A stretch of 60,646 bases of DNA, taken from Bacteroidota bacterium (lineage in GTDB: Bacteria > Bacteroidota > Bacteroidia > Flavobacteriales_D > Crocinitomicaceae). Under the pieces are notes generated by a model. It had not been told where the DNA came from. It did not search any database and saw nothing but the letters and a program-made list of their open reading frames with translations. Positions 25,143-33,976 of the stretch are shown in pieces. Both the position numbers and the translations under genes were made by a program. Position 1 is the stretch's first letter, and every line of letters begins with the position of its first letter. The stretch lies in NCBI GenBank assembly GCA_030148165.1, contig JASBTZ010000015.1, positions 1-60,646 of the forward strand. The letters run 5' to 3'.

Positions 25143-26009
25143 TTAATATCCTATTACACGTAGAAATGCAGATGTAGCGACTGCTGTACCTGCGTTGGTT
25201 GTTGAGTACGCTACAGTTCCAGATAGTGTAGGTAATTCTGTACCCCACAAGTGGACTTGCCCGATAGTGGTTGCAATGTCTGTCAGTGTCACGGACAACA
25301 CACCATTAGGGAATGCTTGGGGCCAGACTACAGAAACAGTTCCAGTTCCATCTGTAGTAATAGTCATCCATTGTTCGATAAAACCCCCAGGAATCTTTTG
25401 AAACCCATTTGTGATAAATGACTGATTTGCACCCTTTAATGCCTCAGCTAATCTGAGGGGAGTCATAAGCGTAGCATTATTGGCCCATCCTTGAGCTTGT
25501 GCTGTAGACGCAACAGTAGTCTTAGCATCAACTTCAGTTTTAGTGTAAGTTTGCGCTTGAGAGTACACACTAAGGTTTGTACGGGCAGTTGCTGTATTCG
25601 TAAGGTCTGCAAGGTTCTGAGCCTTGGCTAAATAAAGACTATCAGCCTCAGTCTTAGTATAGAAATCACCAGCAGAGGCAAAAGCAATAATCCAGTAGGT
25701 GTTAGTTACATCAGCTTCAGGGTCTTGATTTGTATGAGTAAGAATACAACGGTAGACAGTACCATTTGTTGTACCCTGTACATAACTTTTATTTGCTTGG
25801 TACTCAGTCTCAGCATCCCAATCCACCATACCAAGTTGGTTGGCATGTGCCATGAAGCCATCTTGTTTATTCTGAGAGTAGTTCTCCCACTGACGGGGTG
25901 GGATTTCAACTCCCCAACCAGTTTGATACTTTGTATTACCCGGATCAAGGATATCACCGGCAGATGCCCAAACGATATTCATGCCAGATGGTTTTGAATT
26001 AAAAGCCAT
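25143..26009 (-). CDS. Tail fibre protein with gp53-like C-terminus
   Basis: 288 aa. Thr/Ala-rich fibre repeats with YTKTEADSLYLAKAQNLADL and QTYTKTEVDAK motifs common in tail fibres. The C-terminal domain (GFQKIPGGFIEQWMTI, VVWPQAFPNGVLSVTLT, FLRVIGY) is the gp53-like fibre tip fold. It lies just upstream of the spike gene in transcription order, so the two probably form one adsorption apparatus. Confidence 0.82.
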   Translation of the reverse strand: MAFNSKPSGMNIVWASAGDILDPGNTKYQTGWGVEIPPRQWENYSQNKQDGFMAHANQLGMVDWDAETEYQANKSYVQGTTNGTVYRCILTHTNQDPEADVTNTYWIIAFASAGDFYTKTEADSLYLAKAQNLADLTNTATARTNLSVYSQAQTYTKTEVDAKTTVASTAQAQGWANNATLMTPLRLAEALKGANQSFITNGFQKIPGGFIEQWMTITTDGTGTVSVVWPQAFPNGVLSVTLTDIATTIGQVHLWGTELPTLSGTVAYSTTNAGTAVATSAFLRVIGY

Positions 26010-26024
26010 TATTTATCCTCAAAA

Positions 26025-26816
26025 TTAAAATAAGGTAGCGTATGTTCCGCCGCCTGTAATTGCAAAATCTGAATCACCGTAACCAAGACCATATCCAAGT
26101 CCATAGCCATACGTTCCTGTCAGATCACCATAACCTTTAGCGCCTGGAGCACCTTGGAAACCAAAGTAATCGTCAGCTAAGAAGTAACCGAAGTTAACTC
26201 TAACACCAACAGTCTTAGGAATAAGCCTTGAAGGGTAACCTGCACTAGATGATGTATAGTTCAATAACACTTGTTCAAAAGCTGTTAGCTCTCTACCAAA
26301 TAGAATTGTATATTCAGCATCGCCTTCTGCAAGATATGCTGTAGTAGCCGTACCAAACAAGAAGTTAATGAACGCAATAAATTCTTCAGGGGTAGATGCT
26401 GTATTATTCTTTAGAATCTTAGCTTTGATGAATAATCTGTATGTTTCATCATCTAGTAGGACATTACCACCAAGAGGTTGACCGAAGTCGTGCCACTTAC
26501 TACCAACTGAGGGATTACCAAAGTCACCATAACTACCTGCTTTCAATGCCCCTTGGAAACCGAAGAAGTCAAATAGGTCAGCAGAGATTAGCTCTCTTGG
26601 TTGACCCACAATCTCACCAATAATATCTAGTGTTGCGCCAGTAGCCTCATCAATACTTCTTTTCTGAAGTAAGTCTTTGAATACCTCTTGGATTGCATAC
26701 TGCTGATCAATGATTAGTTGGAGATAGCGATCTAGGATATCTTTATCTTTAAACTGCTCAGTGATTTGACTTCTTGCCGTCTCTAGATAATCCTCCGAAT
26801 CAAAAGGAATAATCAT
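26025..26816 (-). CDS. Baseplate protein, DUF2612 family (gpI-like)
   Basis: 263 aa. The N-terminus is helical (LDRYLQLIIDQQYAIQEVFKDLL, IDEATGATLDIIGEIVGQPRE), as in phage tail protein I-like DUF2612 proteins. A Gly/Tyr-rich C-terminus contains repeated YGLGYG. It follows the J-like gene in order and likely links baseplate wedge to fibres. Ribosome site AAGGAG. Confidence 0.75.
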   Translation of the reverse strand: MIIPFDSEDYLETARSQITEQFKDKDILDRYLQLIIDQQYAIQEVFKDLLQKRSIDEATGATLDIIGEIVGQPRELISADLFDFFGFQGALKAGSYGDFGNPSVGSKWHDFGQPLGGNVLLDDETYRLFIKAKILKNNTASTPEEFIAFINFLFGTATTAYLAEGDAEYTILFGRELTAFEQVLLNYTSSSAGYPSRLIPKTVGVRVNFGYFLADDYFGFQGAPGAKGYGDLTGTYGYGLGYGLGYGDSDFAITGGGTYATLF

Positions 26817-26825
26817 GTGTACTCC

Positions 26826-28292
26826 TTATGCTACGTTAATTATAAGATTTATAGTTTCAAAACTGGCAATACCATTGAATGGAACGATTATGTTGGCAGT
26901 AGTTGCAGGCGCGGGGGAAGTACCGATAAACATACTATCTACCTGATGCCCCGGAACTTCGTTAACAGGAGTGAACAGACGAGAGAAAATAACGTCCCTA
27001 CCGACACCAAGATTGTCACCAGCATAAGCTTGGATATTACTTTGAATCTGGGCTACACCGTCACCAGGGAAGGTGGTAGGGTCTTCAGGGTTCAAGCTCA
27101 AGTTGATAATCATATAAACTGTTACAGGGTTTGGTCTTTCAAAACCAATATCATGTGGGAAGCCTTGGCTGTCTGTAATACTAATTACAGTATTACCTTG
27201 ACTCCTAATCCCCATTGGTTTATTTTCCCAAATAGTGTCAGCAATTAACTGAGAGCTACCACCAAGTACAATAGGAAGGAAACTATGAGGTAGAACACCA
27301 TTCGCATCTGTAATGTCAGTATCATTCTCGTAGATAGCTACTTCATCAACACCTGAGAGATTGAACAGGGCTGAGTACAGGCTATCTAGAATATTACTTG
27401 AACGCTCTAGTTTAGTATTACGAAACCTAATACGAAGCTCTTCATCAGTCTCTTTAAGAGTACCGGCAGATGCTTCAAGTGGATTTGTAATACTATCCCA
27501 TCCAAGGACAGGAGTAATGATCTGAGTGATTGTATTAGCTTCTTGCTCTAGAGGACCATCAGCGGTTGCCTGTAGACTACCAATCTTCTTTACTTTAGTA
27601 ATGTTTAAACGAGTACCAGTTGAGAATGTACTTGCTTGAAATACATCAACTCGATCTACAACAAGAGTAGTACCTACAACTGTAGCTGTTAACAAAGGGT
27701 GTGAAGATGTAATCTCAGCTTGTAAGCCAGCCAGAATATTAGCAACTGTAGCACCAACACCAGAGTTATAAGTAACTGTGTTTGAAGTGGTTGTGCTGAT
27801 TGTGTAGGTGATTGTATAGTTAACACTATCTGTAACTGTTAGTACAGCAACAGTAATACCAGCAGCCAGTGAAGGAGATAATGCAACACTGTCAGTCACA
27901 GTGAATTGAGTACCTGTCACTGGAGCTGCTACTGTATTACCTGCTGGAATCAGAGTACCATTACTACCAGCAAACAAACCAATGGCTGTTGTAGCTGAAG
28001 CACCTTGACGACTAATGCCGCCATATTGAACAATGTTATCTAGAGCAATACCAGTGGCTGAGTTAGGGTCAAGAGCACTATAGGATTGCTGGGCCACTTC
28101 CCATAGATCAGCATCACCAAATGCATCCATATTGATTAAGCGACCAAGTACAGAGCTGTCTGATACGTCGACTACATCACCAGGAGCTACCAGATCACCA
28201 AACAACTCTCTTGCTTTAGCTCTTTGTTCTGTTAGAATATCTTGTAAGCGTTTGAGGACGAATCCCTCTGGAGTGATTCCAAAACCTGCCAT
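26826..28292 (-). CDS. Baseplate wedge protein, J-like (gp47/Mu gp47 family)
   Basis: 488 aa. Typical baseplate J opening (FGITPEGFVLKRLQDILTEQRAKARELFG, SDSSVLGRLINMDA, LDPNSATGIALDNIVQYGGISRQGAS), a beta-rich insertion, and the conserved later part with AGTLKETDEELRIRFRN. Structural component of contractile-tail baseplates. Confidence 0.88.
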   Translation of the reverse strand: MAGFGITPEGFVLKRLQDILTEQRAKARELFGDLVAPGDVVDVSDSSVLGRLINMDAFGDADLWEVAQQSYSALDPNSATGIALDNIVQYGGISRQGASATTAIGLFAGSNGTLIPAGNTVAAPVTGTQFTVTDSVALSPSLAAGITVAVLTVTDSVNYTITYTISTTTSNTVTYNSGVGATVANILAGLQAEITSSHPLLTATVVGTTLVVDRVDVFQASTFSTGTRLNITKVKKIGSLQATADGPLEQEANTITQIITPVLGWDSITNPLEASAGTLKETDEELRIRFRNTKLERSSNILDSLYSALFNLSGVDEVAIYENDTDITDANGVLPHSFLPIVLGGSSQLIADTIWENKPMGIRSQGNTVISITDSQGFPHDIGFERPNPVTVYMIINLSLNPEDPTTFPGDGVAQIQSNIQAYAGDNLGVGRDVIFSRLFTPVNEVPGHQVDSMFIGTSPAPATTANIIVPFNGIASFETINLIINVA

Positions 28293-28322
28293 GTAATTTC
28301 CTCAGAATATTTCCCTGATTGA

Positions 28323-28688
28323 CTACAGGGTGATTGTAATTGGAGTTGTTTCTTCACCGCTAACAACCTTCACTCTGAAAGTCATTGAGTAATTTCTGTT
28401 TACTAGAGTTGAAGAAAAGGATGTGATTTCTTTCACACCGGTTTCTAGTAGAATTTGCTGTTGGAACAAAAGGTCAACTGCTGCTTTGGTTGTCTTCTTA
28501 CCAAGAATTTGTTGCCAGTAGGGAACACCATATGTTGTGTTAAACACGTACTCTTCTTGGAAAGTTAGCAGTCTGATTTTAAGTCGTTGTGCAGTTGTCT
28601 GGGTATAAGGCTGAGTGGTGTACTCTTTTGTAAGAGGTCCGTTAAAGAATACAGCATCATGAGTGCTTTCATCTAATAAGATATCAAT
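28323..28688 (-). CDS. Baseplate wedge protein, gp25-like, with apparent ATT start
   Basis: 121 aa if translation begins at ATT (28688-28686). AGGAG lies 7 bases upstream, and no in-frame ATG, GTG or TTG exists between the previous gene's stop and GTG 28547. The residues gained (DILLDESTHDAVFFNGPLTK, then a QRLKIRLLTFQEEY stretch) match the usual start of this family as I remember it. Starting at GTG 28547 would delete 47 residues and leave no ribosome site. It sits between spike and J-like genes, the normal gp25 position. Confidence 0.75.
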   Translation of the reverse strand: MDILLDESTHDAVFFNGPLTKEYTTQPYTQTTAQRLKIRLLTFQEEYVFNTTYGVPYWQQILGKKTTKAAVDLLFQQQILLETGVKEITSFSSTLVNRNYSMTFRVKVVSGEETTPITITL

Positions 28689-28699
28689 GATACTTCTCC

Positions 28700-29488
28700 T
28701 TATTGTGGTGTACCAGTTGGGCCGGGTGCAGACGAACCAGAAAGAATTGGGTGTGTATGTAGGTTCATATTCACAACACCAAGAGTATAAGTACCAGTTT
28801 GTGTGTAGTCGCCAGTCTGGTTAATGTCACCAATCCAAGTTGTACTTGGTGATGTAATAGTAATAGAAGCAGAGGCATCCAAACTGAAGTTAGCACAAGT
28901 CATTGTGATATCAGATTGGGCAGTCACAGTGGCATTATTACAATTCACTTCAACATTCTGTTGAGTGTTGACGATAACGTCACCAGAAGCTTTAAGTCTT
29001 ACTTCGTTTTCTTGGCTTGTACCAATGTTATTTACTAAGACAGCATCTAGTGTACTATGAGGCCAGAAACGCTTTTGAGGGTCGTTGATTGAATTAGAAA
29101 TAGTGTGGATACCAGGAATGGCAAAGCAATCTTTCTTATCAAACTTCCTGAAATCTGTTGGTGTTACTTGCCTACCTGTTCCTCTTTTCCATGTATCCAA
29201 CCCCCTCATAGAGAAGATAAGTAGAACAGAATCACCTACATTAATTGGGAAGGTGAAGGCTGCTGTACTGGATGATGGAAACTGAAACGGAACATTAAGG
29301 ACTACTGGACGTTCTTCTATAGAACCATTTTTATTTTTAATATTTAAAGTTGGTTGAACATCCAGCGTCATATCTTCTAAGTCATTACGAACAGTCACAA
29401 CAATAGCTGGAATAGCTGTGTAGACATTCTGCATATGATAAGCAAAAGAGTTATTAAGAAGCTCTTGCATACTTGTTTCACGAGACAC
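28700..29488 (-). CDS. Baseplate spike/assembly protein (gpV / Gp138-like)
   Basis: 262 aa. N-terminal OB-fold-like domain (AIVVTVRNDLEDMTLDVQP, INVGDSVLLIFSMRGLDTW) of the Gp138/gpV type. A repetitive beta-helical part with alternating Thr/Asn/Val follows, then a GDYTQTGTYT region that ends with LHTHPILSGSSAPG, as in needle proteins. GTG start with AAGGAG upstream. Confidence 0.8.
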   Translation of the reverse strand: MSRETSMQELLNNSFAYHMQNVYTAIPAIVVTVRNDLEDMTLDVQPTLNIKNKNGSIEERPVVLNVPFQFPSSSTAAFTFPINVGDSVLLIFSMRGLDTWKRGTGRQVTPTDFRKFDKKDCFAIPGIHTISNSINDPQKRFWPHSTLDAVLVNNIGTSQENEVRLKASGDVIVNTQQNVEVNCNNATVTAQSDITMTCANFSLDASASITITSPSTTWIGDINQTGDYTQTGTYTLGVVNMNLHTHPILSGSSAPGPTGTPQ

Positions 29489-29498
29489 ACTTAGCTCC

Positions 29499-30380
29499 TT
29501 ATACTTTAATCTTCTGTGAACATCTTAAATCCGTATACCAGTCATTACTACGCCATTGACCATATGTTCTGGTGGACTCTACTTTATAGTATCCACCAAA
29601 GTTATCATCTTCTAGGAGAATGATAGAACCGGGAAGTATCTCAGGGTTGAGAAGAATCTTCATTTGTACACCAGTCTTTTTAACTGGGTCTTTCTTGGCT
29701 CTGGCACGATCCCCGCTAACAGCGTATGGAAGTTCAATCAAACCAGTTGTCTTGTTGATTATAAATGATGTTGCAAGGTTATCTGTTGATGTTCCTGACA
29801 TATCATTAGCATAGAGAACACCGTCATCAATATGCCACTCAACCTGCTGTGCTTCACTAATCTCATCTAGCATCTCCCTAGCTGTACCAGAGAGTGGATA
29901 ACCATCTAACACAGGGTTGTTTAGATTAGTTCCGTTGTACACCGCACGAGAAACACCGGGAAGCTCTTTACGAATCTCTTCAAGAACATCTCTATAGGTC
30001 TTACCGGGTGCTACATACTTACTTAGTGTTGAATGATTTAACTCGGTATAAGATGAACCCATGCGAATCTGAGTGATACTGTCTGTGCCTGATTTGCGTG
30101 TAGTGGCTTCTGTTACTTGCCCAGCAAACAACCTTTTGATTGCAGTGTCATGATAACCAGCACTGAGTACAGCAGCAATGTAATCTTTTTCTAAGAGTTT
30201 TTGTTTCTCTTTAGAAAGGTTATAGACTTCAATTACACAACTATTTGTCTTATCTTTATTTGAACTTGACTTGGAAACATCAAAGGAGATATTAAGTTCA
30301 GTGACCTCAAATCCATCACCTGTTTCAATATCACCAATGATTAATGAATACGCTCTATTCTTTTGATAGATGATAGCCAT
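29499..30380 (-). CDS. Baseplate hub protein
   Basis: 293 aa. N-terminal beta domain (VTELNISFDVSKSS, SCVIEVYNLSKEKQKLLEK), then GKTYRDVLEEIRKELPGVSR and a C-terminal part with PGSIILLEDDNFGGYYKV. The pattern fits hub proteins of the gp27/gpD type in small myophages. It lies between the spike and plug genes. Confidence 0.72.
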   Translation of the reverse strand: MAIIYQKNRAYSLIIGDIETGDGFEVTELNISFDVSKSSSNKDKTNSCVIEVYNLSKEKQKLLEKDYIAAVLSAGYHDTAIKRLFAGQVTEATTRKSGTDSITQIRMGSSYTELNHSTLSKYVAPGKTYRDVLEEIRKELPGVSRAVYNGTNLNNPVLDGYPLSGTAREMLDEISEAQQVEWHIDDGVLYANDMSGTSTDNLATSFIINKTTGLIELPYAVSGDRARAKKDPVKKTGVQMKILLNPEILPGSIILLEDDNFGGYYKVESTRTYGQWRSNDWYTDLRCSQKIKV

Positions 30381-30716
30381 TTATTCACCATCATCGTAGA
30401 TATAAAAACACTTATAGTATTCAGATAACTCGAAAGGAAACTCTTTATACTTCTCAGTGTTGATTGTACCGATAGGCTCTAACCAGATGTAACCAGTAAT
30501 TGGGGTCAGTACATAATCCAAACCAATAATATAAGAAGGGACTAAACCAACACCAAGAATAAGTGGAGTACCATCTTCAAAGTTTAAATCAAAGAACCAT
30601 TGAGTGGCCCTTTCATTATAGTAAGCTCTGAAAATAAATGCTTCACCTTCTAATGCAATAGAGTAACTATAGTCAGCATCAGTGAATAGAGGAAGTGGTA
30701 CATATTGAACAGTCAT
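30381..30716 (-). CDS. Baseplate plug-like protein (DUF6983-type)
   Basis: 111 aa, beta-rich: QYVPLPLFTDADYSYSIALEG, then AYYNERATQWFFDL, G-x-P-L-I-L-G-V-G-L-V. This matches the small baseplate plug family described from simple myophage baseplates (from memory). It abuts the hub gene with no gap. Confidence 0.68.
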   Translation of the reverse strand: MTVQYVPLPLFTDADYSYSIALEGEAFIFRAYYNERATQWFFDLNFEDGTPLILGVGLVPSYIIGLDYVLTPITGYIWLEPIGTINTEKYKEFPFELSEYYKCFYIYDDGE

Positions 30717-30730
30717 TTGTATCTCCTTCC

Positions 30731-31543
30731 TTATTGTTTTCTCAGTGGATCAAGGTCTTCAGCGGGGGTAGTTGGTGCTGTAGTATCCCCTGCTTCTTGA
30801 GCAGTAGCACAATCTTTAGGTGTACTTCCTTTCTTACCCTTCTTAGCTGTTGGTGTAGCTTTCTTCTTTAGCGCGTTCTGAACATCTTGTGGGAGTTCCG
30901 TCTTTTCTAAAGTAGCAAATGTAACTTGTTCTAGGCTACACTCAAAGTACAGTGCATCACCAGTATTGACATCTTGTCTAATCTTAAAGTTGGTTAGCAC
31001 TAGATCAAAGACAATCGACTTAATGTTATAACCATCAAACTCATAGATTTCTACTGTTTGAATGAAGCTGTCATATCTATCCGTCTTTGGGTTATATTTA
31101 ACACCAGAGAGGATGCCAACAAGTGAATCTCTAACTTCTTCTGTGAAGTCATTCCTAAGACCATTATTACCAAGTTCAGCAATTGGATTACCGAGGTTTA
31201 GGAATTGACCAATCGAATCAGGAAGGAATTGTAAAAGACCAGAAGTACCACTGTTTACTGAGATTGGTTCAGGTTGAGGGTTGGCATTGTTTGGTTGCAA
31301 CCCCTGAAAGTCTCTAATCAAACTTGGGATTGGGGAGATATCAACACCAGAGATAACACCAGAAAGGGAGAATGTTGGATTCTCTTTAATGAAGTGATCT
31401 GTGATATTAGCCCCAGAGTCTACTGGGTGACTAGTTACCTTACCTTTATAATCTTGTGAGTATGCAGTGACAACATCGAAGTAAATAAAACCCGAAGGGT
31501 CTTCAGGGCGCTCTGTGCTGCCCCAGTGTAAGCCTAAACTCAT
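30731..31543 (-). CDS. Baseplate protein, Dit-like N-terminal domain
   Basis: 270 aa. The position directly after the tape measure gene, together with the motif YEFDGYNIKSIVFDLVLTNFKIRQD, suggests the tail-tip Dit-like/hub connector of small myophages. The C-terminal 60 residues are Lys/Thr/Pro-rich and disordered. Family assignment is tentative. Confidence 0.6.
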   Translation of the reverse strand: MSLGLHWGSTERPEDPSGFIYFDVVTAYSQDYKGKVTSHPVDSGANITDHFIKENPTFSLSGVISGVDISPIPSLIRDFQGLQPNNANPQPEPISVNSGTSGLLQFLPDSIGQFLNLGNPIAELGNNGLRNDFTEEVRDSLVGILSGVKYNPKTDRYDSFIQTVEIYEFDGYNIKSIVFDLVLTNFKIRQDVNTGDALYFECSLEQVTFATLEKTELPQDVQNALKKKATPTAKKGKKGSTPKDCATAQEAGDTTAPTTPAEDLDPLRKQ

Positions 31544-31552
31544 AGACCCTCC

Positions 31553-33403
31553 TTATTGGGTTTGTGGGTACATCTGCCATGCTTCACCAAGAAGTTGCTC
31601 TTTAACTTGGTACACAATCTTGTCTGCAAGCTGTTGAGCTGATTCAGCGGGGGTTTCACCAACCCACTCACTACTATTGACTTCCACATTAATAGAGCCA
31701 ATACTCATTGTGTTTTGATTACCGCCTGATTGCATTTCAGCTAACGCTTTCTCACGCATCTGTGTGTCATAACCAGCAGGGTCTTTATAATAGATTGAAC
31801 TTGGATCACCATAGACAGCCTGACCTCTAGCCTTAGCAGCACCTATATTCATCATTGCATTATTTGCAAAAGAACCTAAAGCAGCTACAGGTGTTGATGT
31901 ATCAGTAGCCCTTACAGTGGGAAATGCGCTTTCTCTCCACCGTTGAAACTCTGCTACTAGATTCATAATACCAGCAATTTCTTTGGCTGTTGCTTCTAGA
32001 GTTGGGAGCCAAGACGGTGTTTCAAATCCCATGATATCACCAAACAGATTCTTAATCTCTGTCCAGTCTTTGACTAACTGAGCGCTTGCGTCAGCACCTA
32101 ACCAATCAGCAATTACACTATCTCTACCTTCCAATGCTCTTACAAAAGATTCAGGAAATAGGAGTAAGTCTCTTGCATGTTTTGTTAGCTCATTAAATCC
32201 ACGAGCCATTCTTTCAACTAATCCAGAAGACTCACTCAATCCATCTGTAAATGTTCTAAAGATTCGTGAGAAACCTTCTTCAAGACCAGCCTTAGATGCA
32301 ATATTAGTGAAGTCCGTTAGGAGGTTAACAGCCCTTGCTTGTTCGGCTTGGGAAGTCTTCATAGCAATGTCTAGCTTAGGCTTTGCCCTCTCCCTAAGAA
32401 TAGCAGAAACAATAGGGAGAATATCAGACTTAACTTTACCTGCTGGAACTGCTTCCATAAGAGCTTGCATAGCCTCTTGTCCTTGCAATCCACCACCTGT
32501 TTGGCGTTGCAAAGCTTCAGCGAATACCGACATAGTGCCTGGCATTGATTCAGCCATTTGCCTACGCAATTCCTCCATAGAGACAGTTCCTTTTGCCTCC
32601 ATTTGAGATAGTGCGTTCATTACTAACTTTTGACGGGCTGGGGATGTCCCCATTGCCCTAGCATACTCAGCAAAACCAAGGTACGTATTCTGAGCTTGAT
32701 CTAGTGTTCTGCCGGCACCAAGGCTGTTAGAGAGGAAGTTGTTGTAATCTTGTGCTTGGTCGAGATAACTAAAACCAATACGATTACCTTGCCCCCTCAA
32801 CCATTCAAATGCTGCTGGGCCTTCCCCTTTCAAACCTTGTGCCTCAACTACAGCTTGTGTGGTTAGCTGAGCACTAATGATTTCTTGGTTAGCTCTATTA
32901 AGTGCAGAACCACCATAAAGAGTTGCACCACCAAGAATAGCAGGACCACCATAACGACCGAAGATTCCAGCAGCACCACCAGCGAATCCAGCTTGACGGG
33001 CTGAAAGACCACCAGTTGGTTGCCCTGATGCTGCTGCTCTGCCAGTAATACCCCTAGGCTGTGTTACCCTAGGGTTCAGCGTTAGATTCCTGTTTACACC
33101 CAACATAGCCTGACGAATAGATGAATTAATATCCCTAGCCAGTCCATTACGATCTATTTGAAACCTATTGATTGGAAAAGCAACTCTACGGCTAACATCA
33201 TTAAAAGCTTTCTGTACTTCAAACTGAAGTCTATTAGTGTTGAACTTAAAGTTAATATTGAAAACACCACCAGTTTTCATAGCCTTCTGGTGAAACTTAG
33301 CCATCTTAGCTTCTAGAAGCTTTAGGTATCTATCTACTTTCTTTAACTGAGCTAAGTCTGTACTGACCCCGACCTTGGCATAATACTGGCTGATCATTGT
33401 CAT
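31553..33403 (-). CDS. Tape measure protein
   Basis: 616 aa. Basic helical N-terminus, a Gly/Ala-rich hydrophobic stretch (FAGGAAGIFGRYGGPAILGG), then the tape-measure domain (YARAMGTSPARQKLVMNALSQ, MEELRRQMAESMPG). At roughly 1.5 angstroms per residue the tail would be about 90 nm. It follows the frameshifted chaperone gene, as expected. Confidence 0.88.
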   Translation of the reverse strand: MTMISQYYAKVGVSTDLAQLKKVDRYLKLLEAKMAKFHQKAMKTGGVFNINFKFNTNRLQFEVQKAFNDVSRRVAFPINRFQIDRNGLARDINSSIRQAMLGVNRNLTLNPRVTQPRGITGRAAASGQPTGGLSARQAGFAGGAAGIFGRYGGPAILGGATLYGGSALNRANQEIISAQLTTQAVVEAQGLKGEGPAAFEWLRGQGNRIGFSYLDQAQDYNNFLSNSLGAGRTLDQAQNTYLGFAEYARAMGTSPARQKLVMNALSQMEAKGTVSMEELRRQMAESMPGTMSVFAEALQRQTGGGLQGQEAMQALMEAVPAGKVKSDILPIVSAILRERAKPKLDIAMKTSQAEQARAVNLLTDFTNIASKAGLEEGFSRIFRTFTDGLSESSGLVERMARGFNELTKHARDLLLFPESFVRALEGRDSVIADWLGADASAQLVKDWTEIKNLFGDIMGFETPSWLPTLEATAKEIAGIMNLVAEFQRWRESAFPTVRATDTSTPVAALGSFANNAMMNIGAAKARGQAVYGDPSSIYYKDPAGYDTQMREKALAEMQSGGNQNTMSIGSINVEVNSSEWVGETPAESAQQLADKIVYQVKEQLLGEAWQMYPQTQ

Positions 33404-33406
33404 AAA

Positions 33407-33676
33407 TTATCTTGTCCTTGGTTGGGCTTTTGGAGCTGATGCTTTCTTCTGTTCTTCTTTCAATGTATCTTGTACATCTATCATCTCTAGCATGAAATAC
33501 ATATCTTCAACGCTATAGATCGTCTGTAATTCGTGTAAAGTGCAGAGCCTTGGTTCATGCATTAATAAACGCATTACTTCAAAGCTTCCACTAAACTCCT
33601 CTGCTATTCTTTTTACTTCTGCTGTTTGTACTTGCGATTCACTAGCTTTTATTCTTCGCTTGAACCGCTTTCGGCG
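33407..33676 (-). CDS. Tail assembly chaperone T extension made by -1 frameshift
   Basis: This frame has no ribosome site or start of its own. It overlaps the end of the G frame and stays open for 89 codons to TAA (33407-33409), 3 bases before the tape measure start. A -1 slip at C CCA AAC (33682-33676) joins it to the G protein, giving a 184-aa G-T fusion. Contents are helical and charged (TLHELQTIYSVEDMYFMLEM). G and GT proteins chaperone the tape measure protein during tail assembly. Confidence 0.75.
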   Translation of the reverse strand, partial: RRKRFKRRIKASESQVQTAEVKRIAEEFSGSFEVMRLLMHEPRLCTLHELQTIYSVEDMYFMLEMIDVQDTLKEEQKKASAPKAQPRTR

Positions 33677-33960
33677 TTTGGGCCTTCTTCCTCATCCATG
33701 TCACCGAAGTTATGCTTCATAATCTCACCAAGGAGTTTAAACATATGGGCATAACGACCAGCAAACATCTTATCAAAAGACTTTGCGTCAATATCCATAC
33801 TACCTTTGGAAGCACCTTTACAGATAACTTCACGAGTTAGTTCAGGGGTCATACCCTCAGTTTGCATCTTGTGTTGAATACCAAGGCCAACCATTGCAGG
33901 GAATGTTTTGAGAACGTAACTCTCACCATCAACTTCTTTTTCAACTTGTGCTAAAATCAT
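33649..33960 (-). CDS. Tail assembly chaperone G
   Basis: 103 aa from the ATG at 33960 with GAGGAT upstream; a TTG at 33966 is an alternative. Helical body with an acidic tail ending in EEEGPNAESGSSEE. The position between tail tube and tape measure genes and the overlapping downstream frame identify it as the lambda G-like chaperone. Confidence 0.78.
   Translation of the reverse strand: MILAQVEKEVDGESYVLKTFPAMVGLGIQHKMQTEGMTPELTREVICKGASKGSMDIDAKSFDKMFAGRYAHMFKLLGEIMKHNFGDMDEEEGPNAESGSSEE
33676..33682 (-). other. Programmed -1 frameshift site (C CCA AAC)
   Basis: On the coding strand CCCAAAC lies exactly in the X XXY YYZ phase of the G frame (codons CCA at 33681-33679, AAC at 33678-33676). 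A GAGGAAGAAGG purine run just upstream could act as an internal Shine-Dalgarno stimulator, as in dnaX. Confidence 0.75.
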
Positions 33961-33976
33961 TACCAATTATCCTCTA

